A DNA stretch of 7,866 nucleotides. It comes from an uncultured Marinosulfonomonas sp. (lineage in GTDB: Bacteria; Pseudomonadota; Alphaproteobacteria; Rhodobacterales; Rhodobacteraceae). Made by a program: the position numbers and the translations under genes. The stretch covers positions 1-7,866 of the forward strand of contig CAMZKY010000022.1 of the NCBI GenBank assembly GCA_947311455.1, given 5' to 3'. A model generated the notes under the pieces. The model made no database searches, was not told the origin of the DNA, and saw only the letters and a program-made list of their open reading frames with translations. Shown here piece after piece: positions 1 through 5,695 of this stretch. Numbering within the stretch: the first letter of the stretch is position 1; the number at the start of each line of letters is the position of its first letter.

Positions 1-1
1 G

Positions 2-361
2 CCAATTCGGTATGATGACTGGATTCCCGAAATGAAAACTTTTGTTAAAAGACATTCAACCACTTTGGCCACCCTCCCCCACGCGGCATTTTTTTCCTGT
101 CTCACTCTGGCCCGCAAAAACGCCAAAGCCAAGGCCGACGCAGATGCTTATGCAACGAAAATTGCCGCCTTGTTTCCCGATATTTGGCCCCGCGATGTGG
201 GCCAGTTTGCCGGTGTGCTGGACTATTCGAAAATGCCGATATTTGCGCGATTGGTTGCACGCATAATATTTGCAATCTTGCGGGTTCCTGCCGGTGACTA
301 TCGGGATGAGCGCGCAATTCGGGCGTGGGCAACGCAGCAATCCCAACACCAATGGCTGTAA
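2..361 (+). CDS. hemG: HemG-like flavodoxin-domain protein (5' partial)
   Basis: The reading frame is open from the left edge to the TAA at 359-361, so the ATG at 32 is internal and the true start lies outside the window. The visible 119 residues resemble the C-terminal two thirds of HemG, the flavodoxin-fold protoporphyrinogen IX dehydrogenase (about 180 residues in E. coli). Shared landmarks, recalled from E. coli HemG, are an Ile-Arg-Tyr just before the ATG, then Phe-Val-Lys-Arg-His, a Leu-Pro-x-Ala-Phe-Phe-Ser strand, Ala-Arg-Lys, Phe-Ala-Gly-Val-Leu-Asp-Tyr, and a late Gly-Asp-Tyr-Arg-Asp followed by Ala-Ile-Arg-Ala-Trp. HemG oxidises protoporphyrinogen to protoporphyrin in heme synthesis, passing electrons through FMN to quinone at the inner membrane. 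The FMN phosphate-binding loop would be in the missing N-terminus, so a generic flavodoxin-domain protein of other function remains possible. The next gene starts 100 bases on and appears to have its own control region. Confidence 0.72.
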   Translation, partial: PIRYDDWIPEMKTFVKRHSTTLATLPHAAFFSCLTLARKNAKAKADADAYATKIAALFPDIWPRDVGQFAGVLDYSKMPIFARLVARIIFAILRVPAGDYRDERAIRAWATQQSQHQWL

Positions 362-380
362 AAACCGTTTATTTATAGTC

Positions 381-394
381 TGTTAGCGCCAACA
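381..394. promoter_or_regulatory. LacI-type operator-like palindrome upstream of fbaB
   Basis: TGTTAGCGCCAACA is a 14-base near-palindrome centred on CG, with one mismatched pair (A385 against C390). This is the layout of LacI-family operators, which have arms around a central CG. It is close to the TGTTA-x-CG-x-TAACA pattern I recall for the gluconate/6-phosphogluconate-responsive GntR and CceR group. CceR is a carbon-metabolism regulator described in Rhodobacter. The site lies about 70 bases before the aldolase start, so control of this gene by carbon source is a reasonable inference. No regulator gene is in the window. Confidence 0.45.
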
Positions 395-397
395 CAG

Positions 398-425
398 TTG
401 CCAGGGCAATAACTTTACCTATAGG
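398..425 (+). promoter_or_regulatory. Possible fbaB promoter (weak)
   Basis: TTGCCA at 398-403 and TATAGG at 420-425 are separated by 16 bases and could serve as -35 and -10 elements. The -35 half overlaps a small inverted repeat, TTGCC-AG-GGCAA at 398-409. It lies directly downstream of the operator-like palindrome at 381-394. The -10 half overlaps a purine-rich AGGAGAG at 423-429. The match is modest and the call is tentative. Confidence 0.25.
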
Positions 426-446
426 AGAGCCTCAAAGTTCTTGATT

Positions 447-454
447 AGGAAAGG
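447..454 (+). promoter_or_regulatory. Ribosome binding site fixing the fbaB start
   Basis: AGGAAAGG sits 7 bases before ATG 462 and favours that codon over the in-frame TTG at 441. The TTG has a purine-rich AGGAGAG (423-429) 11 bases upstream and would add seven residues that do not fit the family N-terminus. Confidence 0.7.
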
Positions 455-461
455 TATTACA

Positions 462-1391
462 ATGAAAGCGACACGCATCGTTCAGAAGATTTTATCCAAT
501 TACGAGGCCGACAATCCTGGCGTTAAAGGCAATTTGTGCCGGATGCTGATGAACGGCAAGCTTGGCGGCACTGGCAAGATGATTATTCTGCCGGTGGATC
601 AGGGGTTTGAACACGGGGCGGCGCGCTCTTTTGCGCCCAACCCTGCCGCCTATGATCCGCATTACCATTATCAGTTGGCGATTGACGCGGGCCTAAATGC
701 TTTTGCCGCGCCGTTAGGAATGCTTGAGGCAGGGGCCGATACCTTTGCCGGTCAAATCCCCACCATCCTTAAGGCCAACTCTGCCAATTCGCTGATCCCG
801 TCAGCGGCGGCCAAAGATCAGGCCATCACCGCCAGTGTGGATGACGCGTTGCGCATCGGGGCCTCGGCAATCGGGTTTACCATTTACCCCGGCTCATCGC
901 AGGGCCTTGAGATGTTCGAGGAAATCAGCGCCATGCGCGAAGAAGCCGCCGCCAAAGGCATCGCCACGGTGATTTGGTCATACCCACGGGGTGAAGCCCT
1001 GGATAGTGCGGGCGAAACCGCGATCGATATTGCCGCCTATGCCGCCCAAATCGCGGCGCTGCTGGGGGCGCATATTATCAAGATCAAACTATCGACCGAT
1101 CATCTATCCCTGCCCGCGGCGAAAACTGTTTATCAGGACGAAAAAATCGATATCGCCACACAGGCCGCGCGGGTCAAGCATTGTATGGACGCCAGCTTTG
1201 CCGGACGCCGGATTGTGGTATTTTCGGGTGGATCGAAAAAAGGTGCCGATAGTGTCTATGATGATGCCCGCGCCATTCGTGACGGGGGCGGCAACGGATC
1301 GATCATCGGGCGCAACACCTTTCAGCGCAGCCGTGCGGATGCCTTGGACATGCTGGGCAAGCTGGTAGATATTTACAAAGGGAAAGCATAG
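462..1391 (+). CDS. fbaB: Class I fructose-bisphosphate aldolase (DhnA/FbaB type)
   Basis: This 309-residue cytoplasmic enzyme reversibly splits fructose 1,6-bisphosphate into dihydroxyacetone phosphate and glyceraldehyde 3-phosphate, serving glycolysis and gluconeogenesis through a Schiff-base lysine. It is a TIM barrel of the DhnA/archaeal-type class I group. Visible landmarks are an early Gly-Lys-Met-Ile-Ile-Leu-Pro-Val-Asp-Gln-Gly-Phe-Glu-His-Gly strand and loop, an Ile-Gly-Phe-Thr-Ile-Tyr-Pro-Gly-Ser segment, and Ile-Trp-Ser-Tyr-Pro-Arg-Gly. After these comes Ala-His-Ile-Ile-Lys-Ile-Lys-Leu, where I place the Schiff-base lysine by family analogy. The C-terminal Val-Phe-Ser-Gly-Gly-Ser-Lys-Lys and Gly-Asn-Gly-Ser-Ile-Ile-Gly-Arg-Asn segments form the phosphate site. 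The sequence style is very close to Rhodobacterales aldolases. A strong hairpin terminator follows 48 bases after the stop, so it looks monocistronic. An operator-like palindrome upstream suggests control by carbon source. Confidence 0.95.
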   Translation: MKATRIVQKILSNYEADNPGVKGNLCRMLMNGKLGGTGKMIILPVDQGFEHGAARSFAPNPAAYDPHYHYQLAIDAGLNAFAAPLGMLEAGADTFAGQIPTILKANSANSLIPSAAAKDQAITASVDDALRIGASAIGFTIYPGSSQGLEMFEEISAMREEAAAKGIATVIWSYPRGEALDSAGETAIDIAAYAAQIAALLGAHIIKIKLSTDHLSLPAAKTVYQDEKIDIATQAARVKHCMDASFAGRRIVVFSGGSKKGADSVYDDARAIRDGGGNGSIIGRNTFQRSRADALDMLGKLVDIYKGKA

Positions 1392-1438
1392 TTTTTTGAT
1401 CTAACGCATTGAAACCCCATTCAGAATAGACAACAAAT

Positions 1439-1469
1439 GCCGTAAGTAAATTTTTGCTTGCGGCTTTTT
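1439..1469 (+). terminator. Rho-independent terminator after fbaB
   Basis: GCCGTAAG (1439-1446) pairs with CTTGCGGC (1457-1464) over 8 bp with one G-U wobble. The enclosed 10 bases can extend the stem with A-T pairs. Five T follow at 1465-1469. The hairpin ends 7 bases before the Shine-Dalgarno-like TGAGG of the next gene. It therefore also argues against a monooxygenase start at the TTG at 1454, which falls inside the loop. Confidence 0.8.
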
Positions 1470-1476
1470 ACATTTA

Positions 1477-1481
1477 TGAGG
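1477..1481 (+). promoter_or_regulatory. Ribosome binding site fixing a TTG start
   Basis: TGAGG lies 8 bases upstream of the TTG at 1490. The resulting N-terminus, Met-Asn-Ile-Leu-Ile-Val-Gly, starts directly on the first Rossmann strand, as expected for this family. The adjacent in-frame TTG at 1487 would add one Leu. The longer TTG start at 1454 would lie inside a terminator hairpin. Confidence 0.55.
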
Positions 1482-1489
1482 TCTTTTTG

Positions 1490-2557
1490 TTGAATATCTT
1501 GATTGTCGGGGCTGGCCCCGTTGGATTAACCGCTGCCATCGAATTGGCGCGTGGTGGGATTAAACCAACAATTATTGAGCAACGTCTTGAGCCATCGGGG
1601 CTGTCGCGTGCTGTTGCGACGCAATCAGACGTTATTGATTTGTTAGAACCTTGCGGCGCAGGTGCAGCAATACGGGCCGAAGCCGTGTCTATCGATAAGG
1701 TTAAAGTTTACAAGAAAACCAAACTTGTCGCCACCATGCATATCAACAAGATACGCAAAACCAAAGAACGCCTCTACGGGATTGCACAAAACCGGATTGA
1801 ATTTCATCTTACGGAGGCTTTGAATAAACTCGGAGTATTTGTGCAACATGGCGTCGCCCTTGAAGGCATTAGCCAAACCGATGATAAAGTGTACACAAAT
1901 TATGGCGGTGAAACCCATACTTATGATTATGTCATCGCGGCTGATGGTGTGCGCAGCTTTATTCGCAATGCGCTCGGAATTGAGTATGACGGCTTTGATA
2001 TGCCGGATGTTTGGTCGGTGGCCGATGTCTATGCCAAGGATTGGCCTAATCCCGAAGAAGGCAAAATTTATATTCTGCCGGATGGGCAGATTGCCTCGGC
2101 AATTCCGATTGAAACCGGACGGTTTCGGATTACCTCAAATACATTGAATGCGATTGATACGTTACCCGTGAAGATCAATGTGACCGAAGTAAACCAACAG
2201 GGTAATTTCCATATCTCGATCCGGCAAGCAAACACCTATTCCAAGGGGCGTGTTTTTCTGGCGGGGGATGCCGCGCATGCGCATTCGCCGGTTGATGGGC
2301 GCGGGTTAAATCTTGGGGTGGCAGATGCCGCTGATCTTGCCCGCAGGTTTCATGAGGGCGATCTGGAAGGCTATTCCAAGGCGCGCCATGCCAAGGGTGC
2401 CTATGTTTTGAAAATGTCTGAATTGGCACGCGGCTCCACAACATGTAGGCGATGGCGGCCCCGAACATTGGTATATATAGTGTTAAAGCTTATCCATTTC
2501 ATCCCTGCGATTAATCGATATGCGACGTTAAAAGCCATCAGCAATCGCCCGGATTAG
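1490..2557 (+). CDS. FAD-dependent monooxygenase (PHBH fold), substrate unknown
   Basis: This 355-residue flavoprotein has all three marker motifs of group A aromatic hydroxylases. Gly7-x-Gly9-x-x-Gly12, with Glu30 closing the second strand, binds the ADP of FAD. Asp152-Gly153 in Ala-Asp-Gly-Val-Arg-Ser is the DG motif. Gly259-Asp260 in Phe-Leu-Ala-Gly-Asp-Ala-Ala-His, followed by Pro-Val-Asp-Gly-Arg-Gly-Leu-Asn, is the GD motif touching the flavin ribityl chain. Enzymes of this fold hydroxylate or epoxidise substrates with O2 and NAD(P)H. The substrate cannot be read from the sequence. It lacks the C-terminal thioredoxin-like domain of the roughly 500-residue phenol hydroxylase members, so it resembles the short UbiH/salicylate hydroxylase size class. 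The tail after residue 315 is basic, then hydrophobic. Rare TTG start, AT-richer composition than its neighbours, and position between two unrelated housekeeping genes suggest a later insertion. No partner genes are present. Confidence 0.85.
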   Translation: MNILIVGAGPVGLTAAIELARGGIKPTIIEQRLEPSGLSRAVATQSDVIDLLEPCGAGAAIRAEAVSIDKVKVYKKTKLVATMHINKIRKTKERLYGIAQNRIEFHLTEALNKLGVFVQHGVALEGISQTDDKVYTNYGGETHTYDYVIAADGVRSFIRNALGIEYDGFDMPDVWSVADVYAKDWPNPEEGKIYILPDGQIASAIPIETGRFRITSNTLNAIDTLPVKINVTEVNQQGNFHISIRQANTYSKGRVFLAGDAAHAHSPVDGRGLNLGVADAADLARRFHEGDLEGYSKARHAKGAYVLKMSELARGSTTCRRWRPRTLVYIVLKLIHFIPAINRYATLKAISNRPD

Positions 2558-2606
2558 CCAGTTAAAAGCAAATAAAATCAATGCGATAGAAAATTGTTTT
2601 AAGGGA

Positions 2607-2635
2607 TTCACAAACGATTCGTTTTATGTGATACT
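2607..2635 (+). promoter_or_regulatory. Predicted sigma-70 promoter for ftsB
   Basis: TTCACA (2607-2612; five of six match TTGACA) and GATACT (2630-2635; four of six match TATAAT) are spaced by 17 bases. TGT directly before the -10 gives an extended -10. Transcription would start near 2642, leaving a leader of about 24 bases. The spacer holds a perfect 5-3-5 inverted repeat, AAACG-ATT-CGTTT at 2612-2624, which could be an operator. Confidence 0.55.
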
Positions 2636-2665
2636 GCGCAGGTAACTTATGCAAATGGTTTAAAA

Positions 2666-2968
2666 ATGAATCTACGTCGCAAGCGCCCCGCCTTTGGCAT
2701 GATTGCCTATTTCGTTATCGTATTTGGCATCGGCGCATATTTTGCTATGGCCGCAATTCAAGGCGATTTTGGTGTGTTCAAACGTGTGCAAATCAATGCA
2801 GAGGTCGCGGCATTAGAGGCGGAATTGCTTTCTGTATCTAATCAAGTTGCCGATTTGGAAAACCGCACGCACCGCCTTTCGGATAATTACCTTGATCTTG
2901 ATCTTCTGGATGAGCAAGCCCGTAGTATTCTGGGTATGATCCGCCCTGACGAGATTGTTATTCGTTAA
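2666..2968 (+). CDS. ftsB: FtsB/DivIC-family septum formation protein
   Basis: This 100-residue bitopic membrane protein has a short basic N-terminus (Arg4, Arg5, Lys6, Arg7) that should stay in the cytoplasm. One transmembrane helix follows at about residues 11-31. A heptad-like coiled coil spans roughly 40-72, rich in Ala-Leu-Glu and ending in Leu-Glu-Asn-Arg-Thr. The C-terminal periplasmic motif, Asp-Leu-Leu-Asp-Glu-Gln-Ala-Arg-Ser-Ile-Leu-Gly and then Arg-Pro-Asp-Glu-Ile-Val, is characteristic of the alphaproteobacterial septum formation initiator family. By analogy it forms the FtsQ-FtsB-FtsL divisome subcomplex that activates septal peptidoglycan synthesis. The ATG has only a poor Shine-Dalgarno sequence, but a promoter is predicted close upstream. 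As I recall, its position just before the PDH genes is common in Rhodobacterales. The family assignment is firm; the exact symbol follows annotation custom. Confidence 0.88.
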   Translation: MNLRRKRPAFGMIAYFVIVFGIGAYFAMAAIQGDFGVFKRVQINAEVAALEAELLSVSNQVADLENRTHRLSDNYLDLDLLDEQARSILGMIRPDEIVIR

Positions 2969-3078
2969 ATCTCTGCGCCGTCGGGCTGGCAATTCGTCGA
3001 AAATGGTTTGACCCTATTCATATGAATTTCAGGCGCCGCTGTTTTGTGGCGACGACCGGATCATCCCCGCGTATTCTA

Positions 3079-3100
3079 TTGTCCGGTTTTGTTGTCCGGT
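3079..3100 (+). repeat. Direct repeat TTGTCCGGT x2
   Basis: TTGTCCGGT occurs at 3079-3087 and again at 3092-3100. The copies start 13 bases apart with TTTG between them. The inverse half ACCGGA lies at 3055-3060. The copies sit about 110-130 bases upstream of the predicted pdh -35 element. A distal regulator site is possible; the function is unknown. Confidence 0.4.
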
Positions 3101-3126
3101 AGAGGGTGGAAAATTGCATAAACGAT

Positions 3127-3148
3127 TCCAGGATTCCGGAATCCTGGA
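3127..3148. repeat. Perfect 22-bp palindrome
   Basis: The sequence is a perfect inverted repeat centred between 3137 and 3138, with core CCAGGATTCC followed by its exact complement GGAATCCTGG, plus one further T-A pair outside. The hexamer GATTCC recurs in direct orientation at 3124-3129, 3132-3137 and 3147-3152. No T-tract follows, so it is not an intrinsic terminator. It lies 59 bases before the predicted pdh -35 element, where an activator or repressor dimer could bind. Confidence 0.6.
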
Positions 3149-3207
3149 TTCCTTAAATAGGCATAATCGCCCAATTAAAAACGCGTCGCCAGCGCAAACA
3201 GATTTAT

Positions 3208-3236
3208 TTGACGGGGCAGGCGCACTCCTGTATTGT
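3208..3236 (+). promoter_or_regulatory. Predicted sigma-70 promoter of the pdh operon
   Basis: TTGACG (3208-3213; five of six match consensus) and TATTGT (3231-3236; four of six) are separated by exactly 17 bases. The predicted start near 3243 leaves a leader of about 44 bases to pdhA and falls inside the inverted repeat at 3242-3259. Confidence 0.6.
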
Positions 3237-3241
3237 GAAAA

Positions 3242-3259
3242 TAGTTTAATGCTAAACTA
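3242..3259. promoter_or_regulatory. Inverted repeat at the pdh transcription start, likely operator
   Basis: TAGTTTA-ATGC-TAAACTA is a perfect 7-4-7 inverted repeat directly downstream of the predicted -10 element, overlapping the predicted start of transcription. That is the classic place for a repressor. The AT-rich, roughly 18-bp dyad is the size bound by MarR or GntR-type dimers. It does not look like the E. coli PdhR box as I remember it, so no specific regulator is assigned. Confidence 0.5.
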
Positions 3260-3286
3260 CATTATTGCCTACAGGAGAGCACGCCA

Positions 3287-4282
3287 ATGGCCGCCCGTAA
3301 AAAACCTGCCAAATCAAATACTTCCAAAGAAGATCTGCTTAAATTCTATCGCGAGATGTTGATGATCCGCAGATTCGAGGAAAAGGCCGGGCAGTTATAC
3401 GGGATGGGGCTGATTGGTGGGTTTTGCCACTTGTATATCGGGCAAGAGGCCGTTGTGGTCGGGATCGAGGCCGCCACCAAAGAGGGCGACAAACGCATCA
3501 CATCTTATCGCGATCACGGCCATATGTTGGCCTGTGGCATGGACCCTAAGGGGGTCATGGCCGAGCTAACGGGGCGCGAAGGCGGCTATTCACGCGGCAA
3601 GGGCGGCTCCATGCATATGTTCTCGAAGGAGAAAAATTTTTACGGCGGCAACGGTATCGTTGGCGCGCAGGTGCCAATTGGTGCGGGGCTGGCCTTTGCT
3701 GACAAATATCTGGGCAATGACAATGTGTCTTTTGCCTATTTTGGCGATGGTGCGGCCAATCAGGGGCAGGTTTATGAAACCTTCAACATGGCCTCACTTT
3801 GGAAATTGCCGGTAATTTTTGTGATCGAAAACAATCAATACGCCATGGGCACCTCGTTACAGCGCGCCTCGTCTACACCCGAATTATACACACGCGGCAC
3901 AGCCTTTGGCATCCCCGGTGAAACGGTGGACGGAATGGATGTTTTTGCGGTAAAGGCTGCGTCAGAAAAGGCGGTTGCCCATTGTCGTACTGGCAAAGGC
4001 CCCTACATTCTGGAAATGGTTACCTATCGCTATCGCGGTCACTCCATGTCGGATCCCGCCAAATACCGTACCCGCGAAGAGGTGCAAAAAGTGCGCGAGG
4101 AACGTGACGCGATCGAGCATGTGCGCGAATTGATCCTACTTGGCAAGCATGCCTCGGAAGAGGATTTAAAAGCCATCGACAAACAGATCAAAGCCGAGGT
4201 GAACGAGGCCGCGGAATTCGCCAAACAAAGCCCCGAACCCGCCTTGAGCGAACTTTGGACAGACATTTACGCCGACGCGTAA
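3287..4282 (+). CDS. pdhA: Pyruvate dehydrogenase E1 component, alpha subunit
   Basis: This 331-residue subunit of the cytoplasmic PDH complex binds thiamine diphosphate with E1 beta and decarboxylates pyruvate, passing the acetyl group to lipoyl lysines. The ThDP motif runs from Gly153-Asp154-Gly155 to Asn182-Asn183. The family's His-Arg-type active-site stretch is seen in Ser-Tyr-Arg-Asp-His-Gly-His (73-79). The loop Tyr-Arg-Gly-His-Ser-Met-Ser-Asp-Pro (249-257) corresponds to the loop that carries regulatory serines in mitochondrial E1 alpha. The pyruvate-specific pattern and close similarity to mitochondrial PDHA argue against a branched-chain or acetoin dehydrogenase. AGGAGAG lies 7 bases before the ATG. 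It is the first gene of pdhA-pdhB-pdhC, with a predicted promoter and operator-like repeat just upstream. Length is normal for the short alphaproteobacterial form. Confidence 0.96.
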   Translation: MAARKKPAKSNTSKEDLLKFYREMLMIRRFEEKAGQLYGMGLIGGFCHLYIGQEAVVVGIEAATKEGDKRITSYRDHGHMLACGMDPKGVMAELTGREGGYSRGKGGSMHMFSKEKNFYGGNGIVGAQVPIGAGLAFADKYLGNDNVSFAYFGDGAANQGQVYETFNMASLWKLPVIFVIENNQYAMGTSLQRASSTPELYTRGTAFGIPGETVDGMDVFAVKAASEKAVAHCRTGKGPYILEMVTYRYRGHSMSDPAKYRTREEVQKVREERDAIEHVRELILLGKHASEEDLKAIDKQIKAEVNEAAEFAKQSPEPALSELWTDIYADA

Positions 4283-4309
4283 GCAACAGAAAAGAAAAGG
4301 TAATTCACT

Positions 4310-5683
4310 ATGGCAACCGAAATTCTGATGCCCGCACTTTCCCCCACGATGGAAGAAGGCACACTCGCAAAATGGCTGGTAAAAGAGGGCGATACAGTTT
4401 CCTCTGGCGATATTATTGCTGAAATCGAAACCGACAAGGCCACGATGGAATTCGAGGCCGTTGATGAAGGGATCATCGGTAAATTGCTGGTGGCTGAAGG
4501 CACCGAAGGTGTGGCCGTTAATGCGCCGATTGCGATCTTGCTGGACGAAGGCGAAGACGCCGATACCCTGCCCGCCCCCTCTTCGGCCGCGCCCGCGCCC
4601 TCATCGGTGCCCACAGCGATGAGCGGCAGCGAAGAGCCCGCCCTCGCCGCCCCAAAGGCGGTGGTTATTCCGGATGACCCTGAAATCCCCGAAGGCACGG
4701 AGATGAAATCAACCACCGTGCGTGAGGCCCTGCGCGACGCCATGGCCGAGGAAATGCGCCGTGATCCAAACGTATTTTTAATGGGCGAAGAAGTGGCGCA
4801 ATATCAAGGCGCTTACAAAATTTCCCAGGGCATGTTGGATGAATTTGGCGACAAGCGGGTGATCGACACCCCGATTACCGAACACGGGTTTACCGGCATC
4901 GCCGTTGGTGCGGCTTTTGGCGGATTGCGCCCGATTGTCGAATTCATGACCTTTAATTTCGCCATGCAAGCCATTGATCAGATTATTAATTCTGCAGCCA
5001 AGACATTGTACATGTCTGGCGGCCAAATGGGCGCACCGATGGTGTTTCGCGGGGCCAATGGCGCCGCCGCGCGTGTGGGTGCGCAGCACTCGCAGGATTA
5101 CGCCACTTGGTATGCGCAGGTGCCGGGCCTTAAGGTGGCGATGCCTTATTCCGCCGCTGACGCCAAAGGATTGCTGAAATCCGCCATTCGCGATCCTAAC
5201 CCGGTGGTGTTTCTGGAAAATGAAATCCTCTATGGTCAAGCCTTTGATGTGCCGGTGATGGATGATTTCACCGTGCCTTTTGGCAAGGCCAAAATCTGGC
5301 GCGAAGGCAGCGACGTAACCATCGTCAGCTTTGGCATCGGGATGAAATACGCACTTGAGGCAGCCGACGCACTGGCGGCGGATGGCATTTCCGCCGAAGT
5401 GATTGATCTGCGCACCCTGCGCCCTATGGACACCGAAACCGTGGTAAAATCGGTGATGAAAACCAACCGCTGCGTTACGGTTGAAGAAGGCTGGCCTGTA
5501 GGCTCTATTGGTGGACATATATCCAACGTTCTGATGCAGGAAGCGTTCGATTATCTGGACGCCCCCGTCATTACCTGCACCGGAAAAGACGTGCCCATGC
5601 CCTATGCCGCCAATCTGGAAAAACTGGCGCTTGTCACCACCGACGAGGTGATCGCCGCCGTTAAAACCGTGACTTACCGCTAA
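4310..5683 (+). CDS. pdhB: Pyruvate dehydrogenase E1 beta subunit with N-terminal lipoyl domain
   Basis: This 457-residue protein fuses a lipoyl domain (residues 1-80; lipoyl Lys43 in Glu-Thr-Asp-Lys-Ala) through an Ala/Pro/Ser-rich linker (about 85-130) to a full E1 beta domain (about 132-457). The E1 beta part shows Met-Gly-Glu-Glu-Val-Ala (158-163), whose Glu contacts the thiamine ring. It also shows Glu-Phe-Met-Thr-Phe-Asn-Phe (211-217) and Ala-Gln-His-Ser-Gln around the probable catalytic His260, and a transketolase C-terminal domain ending in Asp-Val-Pro-Met-Pro-Tyr-Ala. With PdhA it forms the heterotetrameric E1. Standard E1 beta is near 330 residues; the extra length is the lipoyl domain, an arrangement known in alphaproteobacteria such as rhizobia. 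It starts 27 bases after pdhA with a modest AAAAGG 9 bases before the ATG. Its lipoyl domain is almost identical to that of PdhC. Confidence 0.96.
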   Translation: MATEILMPALSPTMEEGTLAKWLVKEGDTVSSGDIIAEIETDKATMEFEAVDEGIIGKLLVAEGTEGVAVNAPIAILLDEGEDADTLPAPSSAAPAPSSVPTAMSGSEEPALAAPKAVVIPDDPEIPEGTEMKSTTVREALRDAMAEEMRRDPNVFLMGEEVAQYQGAYKISQGMLDEFGDKRVIDTPITEHGFTGIAVGAAFGGLRPIVEFMTFNFAMQAIDQIINSAAKTLYMSGGQMGAPMVFRGANGAAARVGAQHSQDYATWYAQVPGLKVAMPYSAADAKGLLKSAIRDPNPVVFLENEILYGQAFDVPVMDDFTVPFGKAKIWREGSDVTIVSFGIGMKYALEAADALAADGISAEVIDLRTLRPMDTETVVKSVMKTNRCVTVEEGWPVGSIGGHISNVLMQEAFDYLDAPVITCTGKDVPMPYAANLEKLALVTTDEVIAAVKTVTYR

Positions 5684-5695
5684 GGAGATCAAGCG

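Larger units (their letters stand above)
2969..3286. other. 318-base intergenic control region before pdhA
   Basis: No gene is credible here. From left to right it holds a hairpin without a T-tract at 3034-3051 (CGCCGC and GTGGCG, one wobble pair), two 9-base direct repeats at 3079-3100, a perfect 22-bp palindrome at 3127-3148, a predicted promoter at 3208-3236, an inverted repeat at the predicted transcription start (3242-3259), and the pdhA ribosome binding site AGGAGAG at 3273-3279. It appears dedicated to control of the PDH genes. Confidence 0.6.

Noticed and set aside
441..461. Upstream TTG start for the aldolase
   Set aside because: A better Shine-Dalgarno precedes ATG 462, and the extra seven residues do not fit the family N-terminus.
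1454..1489. Upstream TTG start for the monooxygenase
   Set aside because: It lies in the loop of the terminator hairpin and would put twelve atypical residues before the Rossmann strand.
2400..2557. Possible frameshift in the C-terminal part of the monooxygenase (the divergent Cys-Arg-Arg-Trp-Arg-Pro-Arg stretch)
   Set aside because: The other two frames in this stretch hit stops without giving a better family match, and the basic-then-hydrophobic tail is acceptable for the family.
3034..3051. Hairpin CGCCGC/GTGGCG as an ftsB terminator
   Set aside because: The stem is short with one wobble pair and there is no T-tract after it, so it does not qualify as an intrinsic terminator.
3114..3362. 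Open frame of 82 codons from a TTG, overlapping the start of pdhA
   Set aside because: It runs through the promoter, the operator-like repeat and into pdhA out of frame, has no ribosome binding site and resembles no family.
4778..5692. Long antisense open frame (304 codons) opposite pdhB
   Set aside because: It is the antisense shadow of a strongly conserved gene, with a His/Gly-rich composition typical of reverse reading of GC-biased codons.
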